This document shows, in pieces, positions 10,700 to 19,001 of a stretch of 64,000 nucleotides of DNA (positions are counted from its first letter, which is position 1; every line of letters begins with the position of its first letter). The position numbers and the translations under genes are program-made. The notes under the pieces are model-generated. The model was given only the letters and a program-made list of their open reading frames with translations, did no database searches and was not told the DNA's origin. Origin of the DNA: Streptomyces europaeiscabiei (GTDB lineage Bacteria; Actinomycetota; Actinomycetes; Streptomycetales; Streptomycetaceae); contig NZ_CP107841.1 of assembly GCF_036346855.1 (NCBI RefSeq), positions 1,302,001 to 1,366,000 of the forward strand. The letters are read 5' to 3'.

Positions 10700-11923
10700 A
10701 TGTCTCGTCGCCTGTTCACCTCGGAGTCTGTGACCGAGGGGCACCCCGACAAGATCGCTGACCAGATCAGCGACACCATTCTCGACGCCCTGCTGCGCGA
10801 CGACCCGGCGTCCCGGGTCGCGGTCGAGACCCTGATCACGACCGGTCTGGTGCACGTGGCCGGCGAGGTCACCACCAAGGCCTATGCGCCGATTCCGCAG
10901 CTGGTGCGGGACAAGATCCTCGAGATCGGCTACGACTCCTCCGAGAAGGGCTTCGACGGTGCCTCCTGCGGCGTGTCGGTGTCCATCGGCGCGCAGTCCC
11001 CGGACATCGCGCAGGGGGTCGACACGGCGTACGAGTCCCGGGTCGGGGGCTCTTCCGGCGAGGGAGAGGAGGACGAGCTCGACAGGCAGGGCGCGGGCGA
11101 CCAGGGCCTGATGTTCGGGTACGCCTCCGACGAGACGCCGACCCTGATGCCGCTGCCGATCTTCCTGGCGCACCGACTGTCGAAGCGCCTGTCGGACGTC
11201 CGCAAGAACGGGACCATCCCCTACCTGCGTCCCGACGGCAAGACCCAGGTCACCATCGAGTACGACGACGACAAGGCCGTCCGCCTCGACACGGTCGTCG
11301 TCTCCTCGCAGCACGCCGGCGACATCGACCTGGACTCCCTGCTGGCCCCCGACATCCGCGAGTTCGTCGTGGAGCCGGAGCTGAAGGCGCTCCTGGACGA
11401 CGGCATCGAGATCGACACCGCGAACTATCACCTGCTGGTGAACCCGACCGGCCGCTTCGAGATCGGCGGCCCGATGGGGGACGCCGGCCTCACCGGCCGC
11501 AAGATCATCATCGACACCTACGGCGGCTTCGCCCGCCACGGCGGGGGCGCGTTCTCCGGCAAGGACCCGTCCAAGGTCGACCGCTCGGCCGCCTACGCGA
11601 TGCGCTGGGTGGCGAAGAACGTGGTGGCGGCGGGTCTGGCGGCCCGCTGCGAGGTCCAGGTCGCCTACGCGATCGGCAAGGCCGAACCGGTCGGCCTCTT
11701 CGTGGAGACCTTCGGCACCGCCGAGGTCGACGTCGAGAAGATCGAGAAGGCCATCGACGAGGTCTTCGACCTCCGCCCGGCCGCGATCATCCGCGACCTC
11801 GACCTGCTGCGGCCGATCTACGCCCAGACCGCCGCGTACGGCCACTTCGGCCGTGAACTGCCCGACTTCACCTGGGAGCGGACCGATCGCGTGGCGGAAC
11901 TGCGCAAGGCCGCGGAAGCATAG
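10700..11923 (+). CDS. metK: S-adenosylmethionine synthetase
   Basis: Makes SAM from methionine and ATP. The ATG at 10700 ([14 protein letters not shown]) follows GGAGG and gives a 407-residue, full-length protein. Signature motifs are [12 protein letters not shown] near the N terminus, a DQGLMFGYA segment and [16 protein letters not shown] near residue 290. The gene sits between a nucleosidase and an acyltransferase rather than in a housekeeping context, so it is probably a cluster-borne second copy. It would feed the SAM-consuming radical enzymes MqnE and MqnC, and its nucleosidase neighbour fits SAM/nucleoside traffic. A hairpin terminator follows. Confidence 0.95.
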   Translation: MSRRLFTSESVTEGHPDKIADQISDTILDALLRDDPASRVAVETLITTGLVHVAGEVTTKAYAPIPQLVRDKILEIGYDSSEKGFDGASCGVSVSIGAQSPDIAQGVDTAYESRVGGSSGEGEEDELDRQGAGDQGLMFGYASDETPTLMPLPIFLAHRLSKRLSDVRKNGTIPYLRPDGKTQVTIEYDDDKAVRLDTVVVSSQHAGDIDLDSLLAPDIREFVVEPELKALLDDGIEIDTANYHLLVNPTGRFEIGGPMGDAGLTGRKIIIDTYGGFARHGGGAFSGKDPSKVDRSAAYAMRWVAKNVVAAGLAARCEVQVAYAIGKAEPVGLFVETFGTAEVDVEKIEKAIDEVFDLRPAAIIRDLDLLRPIYAQTAAYGHFGRELPDFTWERTDRVAELRKAAEA

Positions 11924-11946
11924 CGAGCCGACGCCACGCAGGGAGA

Positions 11947-11978
11947 CGGGCCTTGTTCCCCATGGGGGACGGGGCCCG
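11947..11978. terminator. Hairpin between convergent metK and acyltransferase genes
   Basis: CGGGCCTTGTTCCCC pairs, with wobble and one bulge, with GGGGACGGGGCCCG around an ATG loop. It probably serves both converging genes. Confidence 0.6.
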
Positions 11979-12014
11979 TTTCCCATGGGAACGGTGGAGG
12001 AACGGGGCCCGTGG

Positions 12015-13379
12015 TCAGCGAAGGCCGTGGCAGCCGGCGGGGTCGCGCAGACGCGCGGACCACTCAGGGCCGCGCAGGGCGTCCGCGGCGTCGCGGGGAA
12101 CGCTGAGGTGGACATCGCGGCTGTAGTCGTCGTCCGGAGTGGGCGTGACGAGGACGGTCCATGGGATGAGGCTCGCCGGATACTCGAACCAGAACGGTCG
12201 CCCGGCGCCGAACTCGACGGCGTAGACCGGAAGCCGGCTGACGTTGTTCAGGGCGACCGTGCCCTCGAAGGCATCCAGCGCCATCGTGCTGAGCACTCGT
12301 CCGGAGCGTCCGGCACGGCGCTGGGCATCCAGGAACGCCGTCTCCTGGCACACCCGGGCCAGGGTGACGCGGTCCACGGCGGACCGCACCGCCTGGACGG
12401 CGTGGGCGAGGGGTTCCTCGCGCAGCTCGCGGGACGGGAGCACGGCCGTGGTGTTGGACACGGCGTTGCCTCCGTAGTCGTCCGGCAGGCGCTCCTTGAG
12501 CGCTTCCCGCAGGCCGACCACGATCCCCAGGCGTTCCTCGGCCTCCGGAGCCCGGTCGCGCAGCGCGCCGAGGACCCGCCACAGATGGGCCCCGAGAGCG
12601 TCGCCGCTGGAGGCGGGCGCCCGGTCGCGGTCCTGTCCGTCCCGTGCCGCCTCCCGCAGCGCCAGTACCTCCCTCGCCGTGAACCTGACGGTGAGTGTGC
12701 GTACGTGACGGGCGCGGGCGTTGACCGTCCAGAAGAAGCCGAACTTCTGCCGGCCGGTGACCACGGTGTACTGGGGGTCGTCCGGCGCGGGACGCGCTTC
12801 GTCGGCGAGACCGTCGATGACGCTGCGGTCGTAGGCGGGTGCGGGCCGGTCCTGACCCGCATGGACGCGGGACCAGTGGAGCAGGAATCCGAGGTACCCG
12901 GCCCCGTCGACGACGCTGTGGTTGACGGAGACGCCGAGAACGGAACCTCCGCCGCGCATGTGGGTGACCTTGACGGTGAGCAGCGGGGTGTTGTGGCCGA
13001 CGACGCGGAAGGGGTTGACGGAGCGCACGTACCGGCGCAGATCCCGGCCGGCGGGTCGGTCGGGCCCGTGGTCCGGCATGGCGTGGTCGGAACGGGACAC
13101 CTCGAAGACCGCTCCGGCGTCGCCGCACACGACGCTGAGGCCGCCGTCCGTGTCCCGTTCGAGGCGGCCGGTGAGCAGCGGGTAGTGGGCGAGGGTGCGT
13201 CGCAGGGAGTCCTGGAGGGCGTCGGCGTCCAGCGTCTGCCGGTAGTAGAAGGTACGCAGCGTGGCGAAGGTGCCGTTCACCAGGTCGTGGACACCCAGCC
13301 GGACCCGCCCTCCGGTCGGGCCTCCGCCGCGCAGGACGACGGTGCGCCCGGAGGTTCCGGGCCGTGGGCCATGTCTCAT
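12015..13379 (-). CDS. BAHD-type acyltransferase (condensation-domain fold)
   Basis: A 454-residue protein of the BAHD/'transferase' family. The catalytic HxxxDG motif is seen as VNHSVVDGAG (about residue 175). A counterpart of the structural DFGWG motif appears as VEFGAGRPFWFEYP (about 400). ATG 13379 is preceded by GGAG. BAHD enzymes move an acyl group from a CoA or carrier thioester onto an alcohol or amine; they are well known from plants and fungi and uncommon in streptomycete clusters. Likely jobs here are acylation of a sugar or aglycone hydroxyl or, more speculatively, ester-forming release of the chain from the PKS in the manner of PapA5. It converges on metK and is divergent from the 3-dehydratase gene. 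Confidence 0.8.
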   Translation of the reverse strand: MRHGPRPGTSGRTVVLRGGGPTGGRVRLGVHDLVNGTFATLRTFYYRQTLDADALQDSLRRTLAHYPLLTGRLERDTDGGLSVVCGDAGAVFEVSRSDHAMPDHGPDRPAGRDLRRYVRSVNPFRVVGHNTPLLTVKVTHMRGGGSVLGVSVNHSVVDGAGYLGFLLHWSRVHAGQDRPAPAYDRSVIDGLADEARPAPDDPQYTVVTGRQKFGFFWTVNARARHVRTLTVRFTAREVLALREAARDGQDRDRAPASSGDALGAHLWRVLGALRDRAPEAEERLGIVVGLREALKERLPDDYGGNAVSNTTAVLPSRELREEPLAHAVQAVRSAVDRVTLARVCQETAFLDAQRRAGRSGRVLSTMALDAFEGTVALNNVSRLPVYAVEFGAGRPFWFEYPASLIPWTVLVTPTPDDDYSRDVHLSVPRDAADALRGPEWSARLRDPAGCHGLR

Positions 13380-13440
13380 GACGCGTCTCCAAGTGTCCGC
13401 GGGCCGGCGGCCGGGCGCTCTTCAGCGTGCAGGACCGCGA

Positions 13441-13456
13441 GTGATGAAATCCCTAG
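13441..13456. promoter_or_regulatory. Putative PAS-LuxR operator 1
   Basis: GTGATGAAATCCCTAG matches 13 of 16 positions of CTVGGGAWWTCCCBAG, with a perfect right half. It lies between the divergent acyltransferase and 3-dehydratase genes, 62 bp before the acyltransferase start. Confidence 0.55.
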
Positions 13457-13504
13457 ATCATGCGCGGGGATGTCTCGGTGAGGGGTGCCGAGGACCCCGA
13501 TGCT

Positions 13505-13520
13505 TTTGGTGGATCCCTAG
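13505..13520. promoter_or_regulatory. Putative PAS-LuxR operator 2
   Basis: A second copy of the right half-site (ATCCCTAG) scores 11 of 16. Its downstream context TTGCCCGGCCTTCC closely matches that of the box at 21747 (TTGCGCGGCCTTCC). This suggests conserved promoter architecture rather than chance. Confidence 0.45.
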
Positions 13521-13667
13521 AGTTGCCCGGCCTTCCTGGCCAGCGGCCGGGCACGCGTGCTGGTCTGGAGTTCCCCCGATCGATCGATACGGGCGTGGGG
13601 ACCCGCTTCGACTGCAAGCCGGCCGTCCGTCTCGTCCCCACCGGCACACACAGGAGGCCATCAGCCG

Positions 13668-14969
13668 ATGGGGAACGACAAGACCGAGATCCTCGATCTG
13701 GTGCGTGAGTACCACCGCTCCACCGTCTCGTCGGGGTTCGTGCCGGGTGTCACCCCGGTGCTGGCCTCGGGTGCGGTACTCACCGAGGACGACCGGGTGG
13801 CGCTCGTGGAAGCGGCGCTCGACATGCGGATAGCCGCGGGCGTCAGCTCGCGCAGGCTGGAGCGATCCCTGGCGAAGTACTTCGGTCTGCGCAAGGCCCA
13901 TCTGACCAACTCCGGCTCGTCGGCGAACCTGCTGGCGCTGAGCAGTCTGACCTCGCCGCAACTGGGTGAGGACAGGCTGAAGCCGGGTGACGAGGTGGTG
14001 ACGGTCGCCGCCGGATTCCCCACGACGGTCAACCCGATCCTGCAGAACGGTCTGACACCCGTCTTCGTCGATGTCGAACTGCACACCTACAACGCCTCGC
14101 TGGAGCGGGTGGAGCAGGCGATCGGCCCGCGCACCCGGGCGATCATGATGGCGCACGCGCTGGGCAACCCCTTCCAGGTGCGGGAGATCGCCCAACTGGC
14201 CGAGGACCGCGGCCTGTTCCTCATCGAGGACAACTGCGACGCCCTGGGCAGCACCTACCAGGGGCAGCTGACCGGAACCTTCGGAGATCTCGCGACGGAG
14301 AGCTTCTACCCCGCGCACCACATCACGATGGGCGAGGGCGGCTGCGTGGTGACGGACAACCTGATTCTGGCCCGGATCGTGGAGTCGATGCGCGACTGGG
14401 GTCGTGACTGCTGGTGCGAGCCGGGCGAGGACAACCGCTGCTTCAAGCGTTTCGAGCACCAGATGGGGTCGCTGCCGCAGGGATACGACCACAAGTACAT
14501 CTTCTCCCACGTGGGCTACAACCTGAAGTCGACGGACGTCGCCGCGGCGCTCGGGCTTCAGCAGCTGAGCCGGATCGACGAGTTCGGCACAGCTCGCCGG
14601 CACAACTGGGCCCGGCTGCGGGAGGGTCTGGACGGGTTGCCGCACCTGCTGCTTCCGGAGGCAACGCCGGGCAGTGACCCGAGCTGGTTCGGCTTCGCCA
14701 TCACCGTCCGGCCGGACGCGCCGTTCGCGCCGGGCGCGCTCATCGACCACCTGGAGACCAGCAAGGTGGCCACCCGGCGCTTCTTCGCCGGCAACCTCAC
14801 CCGCCACCCCGCCTACGAAGGGCGCGAGTTCCGCGTGAGCGGGCCGCTCACCAACAGCGACATCACGACCGAGCGGACGTTCTGGATCGGGGTGTACCCG
14901 GGGCTCACCGACGAGATGATCGACCACAGCATCGACACGGTGATCGAGTACGTGACGCTGCCCCACTGA
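13668..14969 (+). CDS. NDP-4-keto-6-deoxyhexose 3-dehydratase (E1/SpnQ-like)
   Basis: A PMP- and [2Fe-2S]-dependent C3 deoxygenase of nucleotide sugars, in the DegT fold. ATG 13668 (MGNDKTEIL) follows AGGAGG; the protein has 433 residues. The usual PLP lysine is replaced by His in SFYPAHHITMGEGG (about residue 215), the hallmark that separates dehydratases from aminotransferases. The iron-sulfur cysteines are visible as CWCEPGEDNRC (about 248-258). With the 4,6-dehydratase it would give a 3,6-dideoxyhexose, or a 2,3,6-trideoxyhexose (amicetose/rhodinose type) if a 2,3-dehydratase exists elsewhere. None is in this window. A reductase partner for the cluster is also not evident; the nearby ferredoxins might serve. 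Confidence 0.9.
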   Translation: MGNDKTEILDLVREYHRSTVSSGFVPGVTPVLASGAVLTEDDRVALVEAALDMRIAAGVSSRRLERSLAKYFGLRKAHLTNSGSSANLLALSSLTSPQLGEDRLKPGDEVVTVAAGFPTTVNPILQNGLTPVFVDVELHTYNASLERVEQAIGPRTRAIMMAHALGNPFQVREIAQLAEDRGLFLIEDNCDALGSTYQGQLTGTFGDLATESFYPAHHITMGEGGCVVTDNLILARIVESMRDWGRDCWCEPGEDNRCFKRFEHQMGSLPQGYDHKYIFSHVGYNLKSTDVAAALGLQQLSRIDEFGTARRHNWARLREGLDGLPHLLLPEATPGSDPSWFGFAITVRPDAPFAPGALIDHLETSKVATRRFFAGNLTRHPAYEGREFRVSGPLTNSDITTERTFWIGVYPGLTDEMIDHSIDTVIEYVTLPH

Positions 14970-14974
14970 GCACG

Positions 14975-15039
14975 CGAACGGGGCCCGGGGCCGTGTGGGA
15001 CGCACCGACAGCGTCCCGCACGGCCCCGGGCCCCGTTCG
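14975..15039. terminator. Strong bidirectional terminator, 29-bp stem
   Basis: A 29-bp arm from 14975 to 15003 (starting CGAACGGGGCCCGGGG) pairs with 15011-15039 across a 7-nt loop, with a single G-T wobble. It separates the convergent 3-dehydratase and glycosyltransferase genes. Confidence 0.9.
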
Positions 15040-15054
15040 GCGGCCTCGTGCCGT

Positions 15055-16275
15055 TCAGCCGACCGCGGGCACCGGGCGGGCGGCGGCCCAGGCCTCCAGC
15101 AGATCAGCGGCTCGGACGGCACCGCCCGCCGTGCGCACGGCCTGCCGCATCCGGGCACGGGCGGCCGGCCCCTCGGGGTCGGTGAGCAGCTTGGTCACCG
15201 ACTCCGCGAGGACCTGGGCGGTCAGTCCGGCCCTGGGCAGGCTGCGGCCCACTCTGCACTGCTCCAACCGTCCGGCGCTGAGAGCGAGTTCGTGGGCGCG
15301 GGGCACGGCCACCACGGGAGTGCCGTGGAACAGTGCCTCCATGAGGCTGCCCATCCCGGCGTGGCAGACGAACACGTCGGCATGCGGCAGCACGGCGGGA
15401 TGCGGCAGCCAGGGGTGTGCCTCGACGTGGGTGGGCAGTGGTCCGAGGAGCGAGGGGTCGCTACCGCGGCCGAGTGTCATCACCACGTGCCAGTCGTCGG
15501 GGTCGAACGCCTCCGCGCACAGCCGGAAGAAGCCGCCTCGGTCCCCGGACTCCGTGCCCAGCGAGACGAGCGCGGTGCGGCGTCCGTCGGCGGGCGGGGA
15601 CCACAGGTCCTGGGCGGGTTCGGTGAAGGTGGGGCCGACGAAGGCGAACCGTTCGTCGAAGCTGTCGCCCTCGATCTGGAAGGCGCGCGGCAGGAACACC
15701 AGGTTGCGCTCGTCCCACTCGGCGCCGTAGCGGCCCATCTCGTCCAGGCCGATGCCGTGCCGGCCCATGAACTCGATGATCGTCTCGGCGCCCTGGGTCA
15801 TCAGTGGATGCCCGGGGTCCCACATCTGGGCGCGCAGCGAGAACGTCTCGTTGGCCGCGTGGCTCGGGCAGACCTGCACCGGTACGGCGCCGAGGACTCG
15901 GGCGGCGACCCGGCCGGCGGCGACCGTCTCGAAGTCGTAGAGCACGACGTCCGGCGGATCGGCGGCCAGGGCGTCCCGGGCGAGGGGGAACACGGTGCGG
16001 ATGGTGTCGAGGAGGAGGTTGTAGCCGTCGTGGGCGAGCCGGTCGGGGCTCGGGTCGGCGGCGCGGTAGAAGTCGCCGCGCGCGGAGGCGTAGGTGACGG
16101 CGCGGGCGCCGCTCTCCTCGACCGCCGCGGCGAAGGTCTCGTCGACGACGTAGGTGACGCGGTGCCCCCGGGCGAGGAGTTCGCGGGTCACGCCCAGGGT
16201 GGGAGCGATGTGGCCGAAGTCCCCGAACAGCAGCATGGCGTAGTGCCAGGCGGGATCGGGCGTACTGGACGGCAT
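15055..16275 (-). CDS. MGT-family glycosyltransferase (OleD/OleI type, GT1)
   Basis: A 406-residue GT-B glycosyltransferase. The N terminus (LLFGDFGHIAPTLGVTREL, with VTYVVDETF after it) and the C-terminal sugar-nucleotide motif HAGMGSLMEALFHGTPVV place it near the macrolide glycosyltransferase group. That group includes both biosynthetic enzymes and self-resistance enzymes that glucosylate the product. The start at 16275 has AGGAGA upstream. It follows the epimerase gene by 67 bp on the same strand, so it may attach the sugar made here. A resistance role is the alternative. Confidence 0.85.
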   Translation of the reverse strand: MPSSTPDPAWHYAMLLFGDFGHIAPTLGVTRELLARGHRVTYVVDETFAAAVEESGARAVTYASARGDFYRAADPSPDRLAHDGYNLLLDTIRTVFPLARDALAADPPDVVLYDFETVAAGRVAARVLGAVPVQVCPSHAANETFSLRAQMWDPGHPLMTQGAETIIEFMGRHGIGLDEMGRYGAEWDERNLVFLPRAFQIEGDSFDERFAFVGPTFTEPAQDLWSPPADGRRTALVSLGTESGDRGGFFRLCAEAFDPDDWHVVMTLGRGSDPSLLGPLPTHVEAHPWLPHPAVLPHADVFVCHAGMGSLMEALFHGTPVVAVPRAHELALSAGRLEQCRVGRSLPRAGLTAQVLAESVTKLLTDPEGPAARARMRQAVRTAGGAVRAADLLEAWAAARPVPAVG

Positions 16276-16342
16276 CGGCTCTCCTGGGGTTCGGATGGGC
16301 GGGCGCCGCCCGCGGCTGCGGGAGTTCCCGGCGCGGCGCTGG

Positions 16343-16951
16343 TCAGCGGGCGGCCTCGCGGAGCGCCGCGTAGTGCGTCAGACAGTCCTCGTAGCCCGCC
16401 AGGAGTCCGGTTTCCCTGGCCTGGGCGACGGTCATCGCCGACGAGTCCTTCACCGACATCAGGGGCGTCTCCGTCAGGCCCCAGGGCAGGGCGAGCTCGG
16501 GGTCGAGGGGGTCGATGTCCACCTGGGTGCCGGGCACGAACTCGGTGGAGCACAGGTACGACACACAGGTGTCGTCGGTGAGGGCGAGGAAGCCGTGCAC
16601 CAGGCCCTCGGCGACGAACAGCGCCTCGCCCGACTCCGCGGACATCCAGTTCGCCTCGTGCACGCCCCAGGTCGGGGATCCGACCCGCAGGTCCACGACG
16701 ATGTCGAGGACGGCGCCGCGCACCACGCACACCACTTTGGCCTGGCCCGGCGGCAGGAGCGTGCCGTGCAGCCCGCGCAGGGTACGGCGGCGCGAGACCG
16801 AGTAGTTCACCTGCGCCACCGGCACGGGGCGGCCGATCTCCGCGGCCAGCCGGTCGTGCCGGAACGACTCGTAGAAGCTGCCTCGTTCGTCCCGGAACTG
16901 ATGCGGCGTGATGTGGTAGGCGTCCGGCACAGCCATCTCTCGAACCTTCAT
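16343..16951 (-). CDS. dTDP-4-keto-6-deoxyhexose 3,5- or 5-epimerase (RmlC family)
   Basis: A cupin-type sugar epimerase of 202 residues. The start is set at ATG 16951 (MKVREMAVPDAYHI) because related deoxysugar epimerases start this way; ATG 16960 and 16936 are alternatives. Family signs are the catalytic His in RTLRGLHGTLLPPGQ and the later VHGFLALTD and SYLCSTEFVPG segments. It converts the D-keto sugar toward the L series and so suggests an L-sugar. It heads a two-gene unit with the glycosyltransferase and is divergent from the 4-ketoreductase. Confidence 0.85.
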   Translation of the reverse strand: MKVREMAVPDAYHITPHQFRDERGSFYESFRHDRLAAEIGRPVPVAQVNYSVSRRRTLRGLHGTLLPPGQAKVVCVVRGAVLDIVVDLRVGSPTWGVHEANWMSAESGEALFVAEGLVHGFLALTDDTCVSYLCSTEFVPGTQVDIDPLDPELALPWGLTETPLMSVKDSSAMTVAQARETGLLAGYEDCLTHYAALREAAR

Positions 16952-17166
16952 GATGAGCACACCGTAGAGCGTCGTGATCGAGAACCGGTCGAGTTCCGGC
17001 GGTGGGCGGATGGAGTCGACGGAGCCTGGAGGAGTCCTCGATCCGCGGCTGCTTCAGTGGGCGGGTGAGGTCCGTGTGCCCGCGTCGCAAGGCCTGAGAG
17101 GCCGACGGATGTGCGGGCGAAGAGGCCGACGGACGTGCGGGCAGCGGGCCCGGAAGGAGCGGTGGC

Positions 17167-18153
17167 ATGGCGGAGATCGGTGCGCTGGAACGGCCGGACG
17201 GCCCGGACACGGGGACCGGCCGGGTGGTACTCCTCGGAGCGACCGGCTTCGTGGGCCGCCACGTGGGGGCCGCGCTGGAGCGTGCCGGGCACGAGATTCT
17301 CGCCGTGGCCCGTCATCCGCGAAAGACACCCGCGTCCTGGCGCTTCCACCCCATGGACCTGGTCGCCGACGGGCCGCGGGCCCTGACCGAACTGATCGAC
17401 GCGCAACGGCCGGTGGCCGTCGTCAACGCCGCCGGCGAGGTCTGGTCCCCCACCACCGACGGGATGCGCAGCAACAACCGGCTGCTGGTGGACAGGCTGC
17501 TCGCGGCTCTCGCCGTCGCCGGGCCCCGGCCACGGTTGGTACAGCTGGGTTCCGTGCACGAGTACACGCCGCAGCCCAACGGGGTGTGGCTCACCGAGTC
17601 CTCGCCGGAGGAACCGACGACGGACTACGGCCGCACGAAGCTGCAGGGCAGCCGCGCGGTGCTGCAGGCCGTCGAGAAGGGCACCGTGGACGCGGTGGTA
17701 CTGCGGTTGTCGAACGTGATCGGCGCGGGAACCCCGCGCGGCAGCCTCCTCGGCCAGGTGGCCGCGCAGCTGCTCGACGACGCCGCGGACGGGCGGCCCG
17801 CGCAGGTGCGGGTGTCACCGCTGCGCAGCGTCCGCGACTTCGTGGACGCCCAGGATGTCTCGCGGGCCGTCGTGGCCGCGCTGCGCGTCCCCGGCGCCGA
17901 AGGGCACGTGCTGAACATCGCGAGCGGGGCCTCGCAGCACGTCCGGGACATGGTGGACCTGCTGATCACGCTCAGCGGGCGGCCGGCCCGGCTGGTGGAG
18001 GGTTCCGTCGCGGGGCCGCGGCCGCTGACGGACACGGACTGGATGGCCGTGGACGTGTCGGCCGCACGCACGGTGCTCGGCTGGGAGCCGCGGTGCACGC
18101 CCCGCGACATGGTGGCGGACCTGTGGCGGGCAGCCGTGGAGCACCACGGCTGA
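17167..18153 (+). CDS. NDP-deoxyhexose 4-ketoreductase
   Basis: An NAD-dependent epimerase/dehydratase-fold reductase of 328 residues. It has the Rossmann motif GATGFVGRHVG (about residues 21-31), a QLGSVHEY catalytic Ser strand and the YGRTK pair (YxxxK). It resembles EryBIV/TylCIV-type enzymes that reduce the C4 ketone as the last step of deoxysugar assembly. AAGGAG precedes the ATG. The gene is divergent from the epimerase and convergent with the SARP gene, with a palindromic terminator between. Confidence 0.85.
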   Translation: MAEIGALERPDGPDTGTGRVVLLGATGFVGRHVGAALERAGHEILAVARHPRKTPASWRFHPMDLVADGPRALTELIDAQRPVAVVNAAGEVWSPTTDGMRSNNRLLVDRLLAALAVAGPRPRLVQLGSVHEYTPQPNGVWLTESSPEEPTTDYGRTKLQGSRAVLQAVEKGTVDAVVLRLSNVIGAGTPRGSLLGQVAAQLLDDAADGRPAQVRVSPLRSVRDFVDAQDVSRAVVAALRVPGAEGHVLNIASGASQHVRDMVDLLITLSGRPARLVEGSVAGPRPLTDTDWMAVDVSAARTVLGWEPRCTPRDMVADLWRAAVEHHG

Positions 18154-18154
18154 T

Positions 18155-18174
18155 CCGCCGTCGGCCGACGGCGG
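18155..18174. terminator. Perfect 20-bp palindrome after the ketoreductase
   Basis: CCGCCGTCGG followed by its exact complement starts one base past the ketoreductase stop. It lies between two convergent genes. Confidence 0.7.
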
Positions 18175-18209
18175 ACCTGAGGAGAACCTGCTGCCCCGGC
18201 GGGCGGACA

Positions 18210-19001
18210 TCAGCCCGGCAGGAGGTCCAGGTCGGCCGTGCTGACGCGGTCGGTCAGCACGTGCTGACGCAGGTGCTGGAGACCGGGTGAGGGATCGAGG
18301 CCCAGTTCGTCCCGGAGCATCGCGCGCAACCTCTGGTACACGTCCAGCGCCTCGCTGCGCCTGCCACACCGTTCCAGGGCGATGATGAGGCTGCCCTGGA
18401 ACCACTCGTGCAGCGGGTGGGCGCAGGCGAGTTCCTTGAGCTCACCGACGAGTTCACGGTGCCGGCCGAGGCGCAGGCCGACCTCGACGCGCAACTCCTC
18501 GGCCTGAAGGTGGAGTTCTTCGAGGCGCAGGACGTGTCCGTGCAGCGCCGGGCCCTGTGGGACGTCCGCGAAGGGCGGTCCGTCCCACAACAGCAGGGCC
18601 CGCTCGACCAGCGCGGCGGCGCCCGGCGGGTCGTCGGCGGCGAGTGCCGTCCGCGCCCGGCCGGTGAGCAGCGCGAACTCCTCCGCGTCGCACTCCCCGG
18701 GCCCGACCCGCAGCAGGTAGCCGTGGGCGTGGGTGACCAGCGGCCCCTCCTCGCCCGAGCCAAGTCCGTCGCCACCGTGCAGCGCCTTGCGCAGCTGGTA
18801 GGCGTAGGTCTGCACGGTCGCGGTGGCGCTGCGGGGCGGGCGGCCCGGCCAGAGTTCGGCCGTGAGGGCGGCGAGCGGTACGACGGTGTTGCGGCGAGCG
18901 AGCAGCAGGGCCAGCACCTGGCGCACCTTCGGCGCCGACGGGGTGACGTCGTGGCCGTCGGCCGATGCACGCACGGAGCCGAGGGTGCGCCAGGTCAGCA
19001 C
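18210..19001 (-). CDS. SARP family transcriptional activator
   Basis: A 263-residue Streptomyces antibiotic regulatory protein of the small ActII-ORF4/DnrI size. The N-terminal OmpR-like DNA-binding domain shows KVRQVLALLLARRN and TVQTYAYQLRKAL. The bacterial transcriptional activation domain follows (ECDAEEFALLTGRAR, then ALDVYQRLRAMLRDELGLDPSPG). The GTG at 19001 overlaps the end of the 4,6-dehydratase gene by 7 nt, implying translational coupling. It is the last gene of the ferredoxin-glycosyltransferase-dehydratase unit. Confidence 0.9.
   Translation of the reverse strand: MLTWRTLGSVRASADGHDVTPSAPKVRQVLALLLARRNTVVPLAALTAELWPGRPPRSATATVQTYAYQLRKALHGGDGLGSGEEGPLVTHAHGYLLRVGPGECDAEEFALLTGRARTALAADDPPGAAALVERALLLWDGPPFADVPQGPALHGHVLRLEELHLQAEELRVEVGLRLGRHRELVGELKELACAHPLHEWFQGSLIIALERCGRRSEALDVYQRLRAMLRDELGLDPSPGLQHLRQHVLTDRVSTADLDLLPG

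Noticed and set aside
13668..14969. DegT-family sugar aminotransferase
   Set aside because: The PLP lysine position is His and a CxC...C iron-sulfur pattern is present, so it is a 3-dehydratase.
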